A DNA stretch of 64,000 nucleotides from JBEBGV01 sp040081265 (GTDB lineage: Bacteria; Acidobacteriota; Vicinamibacteria; Vicinamibacterales; UBA2999): contig JBEBGV010000007.1 in the NCBI GenBank assembly GCA_040081265.1, positions 1 to 64,000 of the forward strand, given 5' to 3'. Position numbers and translations under genes: made by a program. Shown here piece by piece: positions 34,509-42,363 of this stretch (the stretch's first letter is position 1; each line of letters begins with the position of its first letter). The notes beneath the pieces were generated by a model that did not search any database, was not told the origin of the DNA, and saw nothing but the letters and a program-made list of their open reading frames with translations.

Positions 34509-35597
34509 ATGAAGGGGTACGGCGCGGTGGAATTGCCGCCAGACAGAACCGTCCACCTGTCAGGCGACGGGCTGACCCTCACGCCTCAGGCCTACGCCTC
34601 GGTGCTCGAGCAGTTGACGCGCGCCGCAGAGGTCGGCGAAGACAACTACCTGCTCGGCGGTGAGGTTGAACGCTTCGAGAAGCACTGGGCCGAGCTCCTT
34701 GGCAAGGACACCGCGGTGTTCATGCCGTCGGGCACGCTGGCCAATCAGCTCGCTCTTCGGGCACTGGCTGGCACGAAGCGCCGCGCCCTCGTCCAGGAGA
34801 CGAGTCACATCTATAACGACACCGGCGATGCCTGTCAGACGCTCTCGGCCCTGACGCTGATGCCGCTCGCGCCAGGAAAGGCCACCTTCACCAGGGCGGA
34901 TGTTGAGGCCGTGCTCGCGCGCACGGCCAGCGGACGCGTGGCTGCCGAGGTTGGCGCGATCGCGATCGAAAGCCCGGTGCGTCGGCTGACCGGACAGCTC
35001 TTCGACTGGGGCGAGATGCAATCGATCTCGTCGTTCGCGCGCGAGCGAGGCATCGGCATGCACCTGGACGGTGCCCGGTTATTCATCGCCTCCGCGTACA
35101 CCGGCATCACCCCGGCGGAGTACTCCGCGCAGTTCGACACCGTCTACGTGTCGTTGTGGAAGTCCTTCAACAGCGGCATCGGCGCTATGCTCGCCGGGCC
35201 CCGGCGCGTGCTCGATGGCGTGTTCCACGTTCGACGCATGTTTGGTGGCAACCTGGCGGTGGGATGGCCGGCCGCGCTCGTAGCTCGTCACTACATGGAC
35301 GGGTTCGACCAGCGCCTGCGGTCCGCGATTCAGATTTCCGACTCTTTCTTCACCGCGATCGCCCGGCACGACGCGTTTTCAGTCGAGCGAGTGCCAGGCG
35401 GGACGAACCTGGTGAGGCTGACCGTGAAGGGGCGAGACGGCGCAGAGCTTCGGCGCAGGCTGGGCGAGAGGAATGTGCTCGTCAAGGCGCCCGCATCACG
35501 GCCCGAGGGCGCGGTCTTCCTGCTGGCGGTCAACGAAACCTGGAACCGCACGACCGGCCCCGATCTCGCCGCCACCTTCGACCAGGCGGTGAGTTAA
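34509..35597 (+). CDS. Threonine aldolase family PLP enzyme
   Basis: 362 aa. Fold-type I PLP enzyme of the beta-eliminating lyase/threonine aldolase group: FMPSGTLANQLAL (cofactor phosphate), HLDGARLF (Asp187), and VSLWKSFNSG with Lys218 as the Schiff-base lysine. Family enzymes split L-threonine or allo-threonine to glycine and acetaldehyde, but some act on other beta-hydroxy amino acids. The ATG follows GAGGAG at about 6 bp. The stop is followed at once by a REP-like element. Confidence 0.8.
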   Translation: MKGYGAVELPPDRTVHLSGDGLTLTPQAYASVLEQLTRAAEVGEDNYLLGGEVERFEKHWAELLGKDTAVFMPSGTLANQLALRALAGTKRRALVQETSHIYNDTGDACQTLSALTLMPLAPGKATFTRADVEAVLARTASGRVAAEVGAIAIESPVRRLTGQLFDWGEMQSISSFARERGIGMHLDGARLFIASAYTGITPAEYSAQFDTVYVSLWKSFNSGIGAMLAGPRRVLDGVFHVRRMFGGNLAVGWPAALVARHYMDGFDQRLRSAIQISDSFFTAIARHDAFSVERVPGGTNLVRLTVKGRDGAELRRRLGERNVLVKAPASRPEGAVFLLAVNETWNRTTGPDLAATFDQAVS

Positions 35598-35626
35598 CGT
35601 ACGTAGGGCGGACCTTCACATCCGCC
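35598..35626. repeat. REP-like element (single, short stem)
   Basis: CGTACGTAG followed by GGCGGA-CCTTCACA-TCCGCC. It has the family's TACGTAG flank and a shortened stem, directly after the threonine aldolase stop. Confidence 0.65.
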
Positions 35627-35661
35627 GCAGGCGTCTAACGAGCTTTGGAGGAGAGAACTGC

Positions 35662-36705
35662 ATGAAGGGACGTTTTCTGGCGACCGGCGCGGCCGCGTTG
35701 GCACTCGCACTCAGCACCGCAACCATCCTGGCACAGGCACCGCCAGCGCAGCAGCCGCAGGCACCGCAGCCGTTCTTTGTCGGGAACGCGCTGGGCATGC
35801 CGATCAACCCTGCCGCCGACGGCGTGTTCAACCCGATGTCGTCGAACGTGAAGGTCTACGGGGCCATCTACTCCGCCGAGAGCTGCTCCTACGATCCCAC
35901 GCGCGGCGTCATCGTCGTCCCGAACCGCGGCGTCGGACAGAACGTCCAGACCAACAACGGCTGGATCTCCTTCATCAACCACGACGGCTCGGTGCACACG
36001 GCGCGCTGGGTCGGCATCCAGAATTCGGGCGCTCAGCGGGATAACCTGACCCCGAAGCTGGTGCTCAACGAGCCGTCCGGCAGCGACATCGTCAATGGTC
36101 TCTTCTACGTCTCGGATCGCGATGGCGGCACCTCCCCCACCGATCCACTGGTGTCGGTCGTCCGCAGCTTCTACATGTCGAACGGCGCACCCGCGGGCGA
36201 AATTCGCGTGCCGGGCTCGGCTGGACTCAACGACATCGAAGTGGCCGAGGATGGGACCATCTACGGCACCAACAGCGGCAACGGCAACGATCCCAAGACC
36301 TGGCAGGTCTGGAAGATCACCAAGGACGGGGGCGTCTCGCTGTTCCTCGAGGGGGCTCCGCTCCGCCAACCCAACGGCATTGCCTTCGACGCCCAGGGCA
36401 ACATCGTCGTCATCAACATCGGCAACACCGACGTGTTGACGTTCTCGCCGGCCGGGCAGCTCCTGCGTACCGAGAACGCCGTGCAGCCGGGCAATGACGG
36501 TCTCGTCGTCATGCCCGATGGGACCAAGTATGTGAGCAGCGTCCAGCAGGGCGGCGTGTCGCGCATCCGTCCGGGGCGCCCGGCGGAACTCATCGCGCAG
36601 AACATTCCGAACCCGGCGTCGATGTGCTACGACTCGGGCGCGAACCAGCTCGTCATCCCGATGAATGCGAACAACGGGCTGGCGTTCATCCCGCTGGGCA
36701 ACTGA
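35662..36705 (+). CDS. Secreted SMP-30/NHL-type beta-propeller protein
   Basis: 347 aa, GGAGGAGAG ribosome site, signal peptide with cleavage near ILAQA. Propeller blades are visible: GLNDIEVAEDGTIYGTNSGNG, QPNGIAFDAQGNIVVINIG, GNDGLVVMPDGTKYVSSVQQGG and PASMCYDSGANQLVIPMN. This matches gluconolactonase/SMP-30-like or NHL propellers. No catalytic assignment can be made: the metal ligands of SMP-30 are not clearly all present. It is a single gene between repeats. Confidence 0.7.
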   Translation: MKGRFLATGAAALALALSTATILAQAPPAQQPQAPQPFFVGNALGMPINPAADGVFNPMSSNVKVYGAIYSAESCSYDPTRGVIVVPNRGVGQNVQTNNGWISFINHDGSVHTARWVGIQNSGAQRDNLTPKLVLNEPSGSDIVNGLFYVSDRDGGTSPTDPLVSVVRSFYMSNGAPAGEIRVPGSAGLNDIEVAEDGTIYGTNSGNGNDPKTWQVWKITKDGGVSLFLEGAPLRQPNGIAFDAQGNIVVINIGNTDVLTFSPAGQLLRTENAVQPGNDGLVVMPDGTKYVSSVQQGGVSRIRPGRPAELIAQNIPNPASMCYDSGANQLVIPMNANNGLAFIPLGN

Positions 36706-36713
36706 AGTGAAGT

Positions 36714-36873
36714 GCCGGGTCCTTCCGCCTTCGCCACGGCTACGGCGGACAGGTCGGACCCGGCCTACGTACTGCCAACCCGGCCTGCGTGCGCTCCGTA
36801 GGGCGGGTCCGACCAGCCTCCGCCAAGGCTTCGGCGGTCCGCCGTAGCTTCAGCGGAGGCGGAAGGACCCGCC
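36714..36873. repeat. REPIN-like pair with enlarged loops
   Basis: First hairpin: GCCGGGTCC (36714-36722) pairs with GGACCCGGC (36756-36764), followed by CTACGTAC. Second, opposite orientation: CCGTAG then GGCGGGTCC (36802-36810) pairs with GGACCCGCC (36865-36873). Unlike the other copies, the loops are 33 and 54 bases and carry their own CCGCC/GGCGG hairpins. It fills the space between the propeller gene and DinB. Confidence 0.75.
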
Positions 36874-36879
36874 GATCAC

Positions 36880-37380
36880 CTACGCGCTGACGATCTTGGC
36901 CGTCGTGATCGCCTGGCCGGCGTGACGGGTGCAGTGCTCGCCGGCGTGGTAGAGCAAGCCGAGCGTCGTCGTCGGCAGTCCGGCTCTGCCGACCGCACGC
37001 GCGGTCAGCAGGTCCGAACCGCGGGTCGCCCGCAACTGGTTCAGCGCTGTTGCGATCGTCGCCCGGGTCGCATTGAGGACGTCGGTCAGCGGTTCGCCGG
37101 GAGTGTCCTCGGCCCGCGAGAATGCAATCTGCGCCTCGGACAGCTTCTCGCCCCTGGCGTACGTAAACAGCCTATCGAGTGCCCCGCCGAGGTGCCTGAC
37201 ATGGAACCCCACCGACGCGGCACCACCAGGAGTCAGCCACACGCGGTCGGCGGGCACCGACGCCGCCACCGCCTCGATGTCCTCCTGGGCCTGCAGCAAC
37301 GAGTGCACCACAGGCATCACCAGCGGATCGAACCCCTCCACCGCTCCCCTCAGCCAGACTTCCGGTTGCGCAGCAGTCAT
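36880..37380 (-). CDS. DinB family protein
   Basis: 166 aa four-helix bundle of the DinB/YfiT-like superfamily. Candidate metal-binding histidines are in GFHVRHLGG (about 59 and 62) and in LLYHAGEHCTRHAGQ near the C-terminus. Members are metal-dependent hydrolases or thiol-S-transferases, many of unknown substrate. A REP-like element precedes the gene. Confidence 0.8.
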   Translation of the reverse strand: MTAAQPEVWLRGAVEGFDPLVMPVVHSLLQAQEDIEAVAASVPADRVWLTPGGAASVGFHVRHLGGALDRLFTYARGEKLSEAQIAFSRAEDTPGEPLTDVLNATRATIATALNQLRATRGSDLLTARAVGRAGLPTTTLGLLYHAGEHCTRHAGQAITTAKIVSA

Positions 37381-37390
37381 CTCATCTCCA

Positions 37391-37421
37391 CGGCGGGTCC
37401 TCTGGACCCGCCCTACGTACC
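37391..37421. repeat. REP-like element (single)
   Basis: GGCGGGTCC (37392-37400), loop TCT, GGACCCGCC (37404-37412), then CTACGTACC. A perfect 9-bp stem between the DinB gene and the end of the ABC permease gene. Confidence 0.85.
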
Positions 37422-37428
37422 GCCATCA

Positions 37429-38484
37429 CTATCGCCACTTGAAGAACTTCACCGCCAGAGCGAACGGCACCACCGTCCACCCCGCCAGAATCATCAGACG
37501 CGATGCCTGCATCGACAACGAGGCACCGTCGAGGACCACCGACCTGAGCGCATCGACCAGCGCCGTCAGCGGCAGCAGCCTGATGAAAGGCTGCGCCACC
37601 TCCGGAAAGTTCGCCGACGAGAAGAACACGCCGCTCAGCACCCACATCGGGAGCATGATGACGTTCATGATCCCTGAGATCGCTTCGATCGTACGGGCTC
37701 GACTGGCGGCCAGCAGGCCAAGCGCGCCGAAGGCCAGTGCACCGATGATCGAGACGCTGGCCAGGGCCAGCACCGATCCATTGAAGGGCACCCCGAGCAC
37801 CAGGATGCCGAACCCCAGCGGTACCACGACTTCCGGCGCGAGAAACGCGAGTCTCGCCACGAGCTGCGCCAGCAGGTAGTCCCGCTTCCGCATCGGACTC
37901 GCCATCAGCCGTTTCAGCAGGTGCTGCATGCGTGCCTGAACGATCGAGAAGCCGAGGCCCCACATGCCCGTGCCCATGATCGTCATGCCGACCAGGCCCG
38001 GAATCAGCCAGTCCACATACCGGGACCCGGCCACCCTGACCCGGTCCTCCGACGCGGTCCACGGATCCACCCGCCCTGCGAGCCGCTTGAGCACATCGTC
38101 GACCACGAACTTCGCCAGCCGGCTTTCGTCGCGCGTCTCGTCGTAGCGGTAGGTCGGAGGATTTCCTGGCACGATCATCAGGTGCACCTCGCCTTCTCTC
38201 AGCGCGCGCAGCTCGTCGGTGGCAGCCACTTCCTTCACCACCAGGCCACTGGTCGAGGCGAGCGCCCGCCCGAGCGGCGACGCCACCTGCCCGGGCGCGA
38301 TCCCGACGAGGACGCGCATCGCGCCACCGCTTGGAAACGCCACCGCCATGGCGACCGACATCAGAATCGGGAAGACGAAGGTCCAGAACATCGCCTCCGG
38401 CTCGCGGAGGAACAGCCGCAGGCGCGCCAGCGTCAGCTCGACCAGGGGTGAGGCCGCCCCGCTCTCGGCGCGTTTACTCGTCAC
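37429..38484 (-). CDS. ABC-2 type transporter permease
   Basis: 351 aa with six hydrophobic segments: one near the N-terminus (FLREPEAMFWTFVFPILMSVAM), a large periplasmic loop (about 55-165), then five. The layout and the motif MQHLLKRLMASPMRKRDYLLAQLV are typical of ABC-2 exporters. The GTG start lies inside the end of the ATPase gene (11-bp overlap), so the two are coupled. It exports an unknown compound, possibly a drug or lipid. Confidence 0.85.
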   Translation of the reverse strand: MTSKRAESGAASPLVELTLARLRLFLREPEAMFWTFVFPILMSVAMAVAFPSGGAMRVLVGIAPGQVASPLGRALASTSGLVVKEVAATDELRALREGEVHLMIVPGNPPTYRYDETRDESRLAKFVVDDVLKRLAGRVDPWTASEDRVRVAGSRYVDWLIPGLVGMTIMGTGMWGLGFSIVQARMQHLLKRLMASPMRKRDYLLAQLVARLAFLAPEVVVPLGFGILVLGVPFNGSVLALASVSIIGALAFGALGLLAASRARTIEAISGIMNVIMLPMWVLSGVFFSSANFPEVAQPFIRLLPLTALVDALRSVVLDGASLSMQASRLMILAGWTVVPFALAVKFFKWR

Positions 38485-39226
38485 GCAGGTGCCTGCCCGT
38501 CAGCGAGACGAACACGTCTTCAAGGGTGCCCTGATGCGTCACGACACGCGGTGCCCCGAGCTGCGCGATCAGGGCCTGTGGCGTGTCGAGCGCGATCACG
38601 TGTCCGGAGTCGACGATGGCGACGCGGTCACAGAGCAGTTCCGCTTCGTCCATGTAGTGGGTGGTCAACAGGATGGTGCCGCCGCCGGTGCGAAAACGAC
38701 TCAGGAGGTCCCACAGCTGACGCCGCGACTGCGGGTCGAGACCGGTGGTCGGCTCGTCGAGAAAGATGATGTCGGGATTCCCGGCCAGGGCACACGCCAG
38801 TGCCAGACGTTGTTTCTGTCCCCCGGAGAGTTTTCCCACCCAGCTGTCGGCCTTGCTGCCCAGATCAACCAGCGCCAGCAGCTCGTCAACCGTGCGCCCC
38901 TCGTCGTAGAAGGCGCGAAACATCCGCAGCGTCTCCCGAACCGAGAGCTTTTCGCTGAGCTGTGTCTCCTGGAGCTGAATGCCAAGTCGCTGTCTGAGCT
39001 CCCGTTCGTGCGACGCCCACGTGAGTCCGAGCACCTCCACCCGTCCGGCATCAGGGTCGAGGAGGCCCTCCAGGATCTCGATGGTCGTGGTCTTCCCCGC
39101 CCCGTTCGGTCCGAGGAGGCCGAAGCACTCACCGCGATTGACGGTCAGCGACAAGCCGTCCACAGCCAGCACCGATCCGTAGCGTTTGACGAGGCCCTCG
39201 CAGCAAAGCGCTGGTGCGTTTGCCAT
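38474..39226 (-). CDS. ABC transporter ATP-binding protein
   Basis: 250 aa, starting at ATG 39226 (MANAPALCCEGLVKRYG). Walker A GPNGAGKTTT, Q-loop IQLQETQLSEKL, signature LSGGQKQRLALA, Walker B DIIFLDEPTTGLDP and switch His LLTTHYMDEAE are all intact. It belongs to the DrrA/CcmA-type exporters and forms an export system with the overlapping permease gene. Confidence 0.92.
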   Translation of the reverse strand: MANAPALCCEGLVKRYGSVLAVDGLSLTVNRGECFGLLGPNGAGKTTTIEILEGLLDPDAGRVEVLGLTWASHERELRQRLGIQLQETQLSEKLSVRETLRMFRAFYDEGRTVDELLALVDLGSKADSWVGKLSGGQKQRLALACALAGNPDIIFLDEPTTGLDPQSRRQLWDLLSRFRTGGGTILLTTHYMDEAELLCDRVAIVDSGHVIALDTPQALIAQLGAPRVVTHQGTLEDVFVSLTGRHLRDE

Positions 39227-39252
39227 TCCGGCATGGTACACTCGTCCGCCGG

Positions 39253-39555
39253 ATGAACGCCCCACTGCACTCTCCCTCACCGCGACCGTCGATTGATCTC
39301 GTTGTCGACGGGCACCGCGCCGAACTCCTCGAAGTCTCAGCCTCCCACGCCGTCGTCTACAGCCAGATGGCGCTCAAGCCCGAGCAGCGCGTCCGCATCG
39401 TGCTTCGTGCGAACGACACCGTGCTGCGCACGCACGCGCGAGTCACGCTGGCGAAGTATCAGATGCCGAAGGAAGGTCCGCGCTATCGCGTTGAGCTCGC
39501 CTTTGACGGCGATACCGAGGCGCTCCAGAAGTTCGTCGCCGCAGTGACCCCGTAA
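39253..39555 (+). CDS. PilZ-like small protein
   Basis: 100 aa. Short beta-rich protein (SIDLVVDGHRAELLEVSASHAVV, QRVRIVLRANDTVLRTHARVTLAKY) resembling a PilZ barrel. The RxxxR and DxSxxG c-di-GMP-binding motifs are not convincing (only LLEVSASHAVV stands in the second position), so nucleotide binding is doubtful. It lies divergently 26 bp from the ABC ATPase and convergently with purA. Confidence 0.5.
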   Translation: MNAPLHSPSPRPSIDLVVDGHRAELLEVSASHAVVYSQMALKPEQRVRIVLRANDTVLRTHARVTLAKYQMPKEGPRYRVELAFDGDTEALQKFVAAVTP

Positions 39556-39571
39556 CTCGTCAGGTCGCCAC

Positions 39572-40876
39572 TCAGGCGAACGCCAGCCACTTCTCGACCA
39601 CCGAACCCGGAGCGATGATCGTCTCTTCCCGATCGGAGCCGGTGGAGATGATCGCGCAGGGTACGCCGGTCAGCTGCTCCAGCTTCCGGACATACCGTTG
39701 CGCCTCGCCTGGCAGGGCTTCGAACCGTGTCACGCCCTTGGTCGGCGACGACCAGCCCGGCATCGATTCGTAGATTGGCGTCGCTGTGGCCAGCAGGCGC
39801 AGGTCGGCGGGAAACTCTGTCAGTTGTCCGCTCGGCGTCGAGTAGCCGACGCAGATCGGGATCTCGCTGAGTCCGTCCAGCACATCGAGCTTGGTCAGGG
39901 CGAGGCCATCAAGGCCGTTGATGCGGGCCGAGTAGCGCACGACGACGGCATCGAACCAGCCGCAACGCCTCGGGCGTCCGGTGGACGCGCCGTATTCCTG
40001 TCCGCCTTCTCGCAGGCGCTCCGCCAGTGGCCCTTCGAGTTCGGTGGGCAAGGGACCTTCGCCGACGCGAGTGGTGTAGGCCTTGGCCACACCCAGCACG
40101 CCGCCAATTGCCCGAGGGGGGACGCCCAGCCCGGTGCACACGCCGCCAACCGATGCGCTGGATGAGGTCACAAACGGATACGTGCCGTGGTCGATGTCGA
40201 GCAGTGTCGCCTGCGCACCTTCGAACATCACGCGGTCGCCACGGGCGATGACAGCCGAGAGGAACAAGGAGACGTCGCCCACGAACTGACGCATCCGCTG
40301 GCCGTACTCCACCATCTGCGACAGGACCGGCTTCCAGTCGAGCGTGGAGTCGCGGATGATCTGGTTCCGCGCGTGGACGTTTTCGCGCACCTCCTGGGCC
40401 AGCGCGTCGCGGTCGCCCAGCAGGTCGCAGACGCGGATGCCGCGGCGGCCGATCTTGTCCTCGTAGGCGGGGCCGATGCCGCGGGAAGTCGTCCCGATCT
40501 TGCGTTCACCCCGACGAGCCTCCGAGAGCACGTCCAGTTCGCGATGATAGGGCAGGATGACGTGGGCCTTCTCGCTGATGAGGAGCCTCCCCTCGACATT
40601 GATGCCGAGCGCCGCCAGTTCGTCGATTTCCTTGAAGAGGGCCTGCGGATCGACCACCACGCCATTGCCGATGACGCAGGTCACGCCGGGATGGAGGATG
40701 CCGGAGGGAATCAGGTGCAGCACGAACTTCTGGCCGCGGACGTAGACGGTGTGGCCGGCGTTGTGCCCGCCCTGATAGCGCGCCACCGCCGCAAAATGCG
40801 GCGTGAGCATGTCGACAATCTTGCCCTTGCCCTCGTCGCCCCACTGAGCGCCAAGCACTGCGATGTTCGTTCCCAC
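39572..40876 (-). CDS. purA: Adenylosuccinate synthase
   Basis: 434 aa, standard length. It joins IMP and aspartate using GTP, the first step from IMP to AMP. The N-terminus MGTNIAVLGAQWGDEGKGK holds the GTP-binding and catalytic Asp motif, with His in GGHNAGHTVYV. The middle block VMFEGAQATLLDIDHGTYPFVTSS and the end ITKLDVLDG-like ALTKLDVLDGL are hallmarks. It is cytoplasmic. It diverges from the ATPase at 41145, with a palindromic regulatory region between them. Confidence 0.97.
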   Translation of the reverse strand: MGTNIAVLGAQWGDEGKGKIVDMLTPHFAAVARYQGGHNAGHTVYVRGQKFVLHLIPSGILHPGVTCVIGNGVVVDPQALFKEIDELAALGINVEGRLLISEKAHVILPYHRELDVLSEARRGERKIGTTSRGIGPAYEDKIGRRGIRVCDLLGDRDALAQEVRENVHARNQIIRDSTLDWKPVLSQMVEYGQRMRQFVGDVSLFLSAVIARGDRVMFEGAQATLLDIDHGTYPFVTSSSASVGGVCTGLGVPPRAIGGVLGVAKAYTTRVGEGPLPTELEGPLAERLREGGQEYGASTGRPRRCGWFDAVVVRYSARINGLDGLALTKLDVLDGLSEIPICVGYSTPSGQLTEFPADLRLLATATPIYESMPGWSSPTKGVTRFEALPGEAQRYVRKLEQLTGVPCAIISTGSDREETIIAPGSVVEKWLAFA

Positions 40877-40981
40877 GTTGCGTATCGTACTCCAGAGGAG
40901 TAAGGTCCGATCCAGTCGCGCAGTGTGTGACCCATTCTCCGAATCGATCGCACGATGTCTGGGATCGCCGGAGCGTCGAGA

Positions 40982-41042
40982 TTGTCAACAGAAACTTTCT
41001 TGGAGTTTCTGATTGACAACACCAGCGCGGGATTTCTACAGT
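40982..41042 (+). promoter_or_regulatory. Inverted repeat with overlapping promoter upstream of the ATPase gene
   Basis: TTGTCAACAGAAACT (40982-40996) faces AGTTTCTGATTGACAA (41004-41019); the arms differ by one inserted base and are 7 bp apart. The right arm contains a perfect -35 TTGACA (41013-41018). An 18-bp spacer and TACAGT (41037-41042) follow, suggesting a plus-strand promoter overlapped by an operator. The region separates divergent purA and the ATPase gene. Confidence 0.55.
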
Positions 41043-41144
41043 CCGATCTTCTCGTTCGATGCTCCTCACGCACCACGCCATGTTCTCCGCCCTCGGCACG
41101 CTTTTGTCGCGACTCGTCGGCTTCGTTTCTGGAGTGACACGTAC

Positions 41145-42308
41145 ATGATTGGTCCACAGGCTGGGATCGAACGCCGGGTCTCGAGCGCACTCGACGCAGT
41201 ACCGTCACGCATCCCGATCGTGCTCGGCGGGTGCGGCACGGGACGGACGTCGATGGCTGAACGCCTGCGCGACCGACTGGGCCGCGGCCTGGCCCAGTAC
41301 ATCGACGTTGAGCGATCGGCGACCACGCCGGAACGCTTTCTCCAGGCGGTGACGACCGACTCGCCGTTTCCGTGGCACGCCACCGATCGGCAGCCGGCAA
41401 CGCCGCGCGAATCGTTCGACGCGCTGCTGGCCTTCTTCAACACCGCCAGAGCGCCTGGCGGTGAGGCCGTCACCTTCATCCTCGATGAGGTGCTCGAGCT
41501 GCGGACCTTCGAGAGTTTCCCGGGGCTCCGGCACGTCGTGCGGGAACTGCTGGCCTCGCTGGCAACGAGCCCGAACCGCTTCGTGCTGACGTCGCGCTAC
41601 ATGGCGCGCGCCCGCCGCATCCTGCGGGATGCCAGCCAGCCGTTCGAGATCATCACGGTGCCACCGATGTCAGCGGCCGACGTGACCGACATGCTGGCGC
41701 CGACCTTCAACAACTACGAGCAGATGGCGATCGAGGATCGCGACCACCTCGGCCGCGCCGTCCAGGCCCTGACCGCCGGCCGCGTCAGTTACGTCGCCAA
41801 GGTCGCCGACGCGTTGTCGGATGCGCGTGGCCGCACCACAGACCCCGTGAGCGCGCTCGTGGCGCTGCTGTCGCCGGGCGCGCCACTCGAGCGCGAGTGC
41901 CGGTTCACCTACGAGCTGCGTCTCCACCGCGCCCGCGGCTACGGCGCCCTGAAGGCCATCCTCGACATCCTCGCCCTCGAAGAGCCGCTCACGCTGACCG
42001 AAATATCGATTCGCCTGCGCCGCACCCCGGGCTCGACCAAGGACTACCTGTCGTGGCTCGAGGACGTGGACCTGGTCACGGCCAGGCAGAAGCGCTACAG
42101 CTTCGCAGACCCGCTGATGCGCCTCTGGGTCCGGCTCCACTGCCGGTCCACTCGCGCCACGCAGGACGAGATCGCCCGCGAGGTGCAGAACTACACCGCC
42201 GCTCGCGTGCCCCTGCGTGAGTCGGCACCCGCGCTCGCCTATGCCGGCGCTCCCGCCGACGCCTCCCCCGACGACCGCAAGAACTGGGGGATTATTGAAA
42301 TCGACTAG
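41145..42308 (+). CDS. STAND/AAA-type ATPase with winged-helix C-terminus
   Basis: 387 aa from ATG 41145 (GGAG 10 bp upstream); the open frame extends 44 codons upstream but crosses the promoter. The P-loop reads GGCGTGRTS, with Arg in place of the usual Lys. Walker B is FILDEVLEL. The end of the ATPase domain (LTSRYMARARRILRD) and a later wHTH-like part (LTLTEISIRLRRTPGSTKDYLSWLEDV) resemble archaeal-type ATPases linked to DNA binding. It could be a regulator or defence-like ATPase; the K-to-R change may lower ATP hydrolysis. The TAG stop lies in the first unit of a 7-bp repeat. Confidence 0.65.
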   Translation: MIGPQAGIERRVSSALDAVPSRIPIVLGGCGTGRTSMAERLRDRLGRGLAQYIDVERSATTPERFLQAVTTDSPFPWHATDRQPATPRESFDALLAFFNTARAPGGEAVTFILDEVLELRTFESFPGLRHVVRELLASLATSPNRFVLTSRYMARARRILRDASQPFEIITVPPMSAADVTDMLAPTFNNYEQMAIEDRDHLGRAVQALTAGRVSYVAKVADALSDARGRTTDPVSALVALLSPGAPLERECRFTYELRLHRARGYGALKAILDILALEEPLTLTEISIRLRRTPGSTKDYLSWLEDVDLVTARQKRYSFADPLMRLWVRLHCRSTRATQDEIAREVQNYTAARVPLRESAPALAYAGAPADASPDDRKNWGIIEID

Positions 42309-42363
42309 TTCCTAGTTGCTGGTTCCTAGTTGCTAGTTCCTGGGAACTGAGAACCAGGAACTA
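42304..42363. repeat. Tandem 7-bp repeat with inverted half (CTAGTTC / GAACTAG)
   Basis: Five units CTAGTTC, CTAGTTG, CTGGTTC, CTAGTTG, CTAGTTC are followed by the opposite orientation GAACTGA, GAACCAG, GAACTA. The two halves can pair as a hairpin (AGTTCC/GGAACT, CTGGTTC/GAACCAG). It lies between convergent genes and includes both their stop codons, so it may act as a two-way terminator. Confidence 0.85.
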
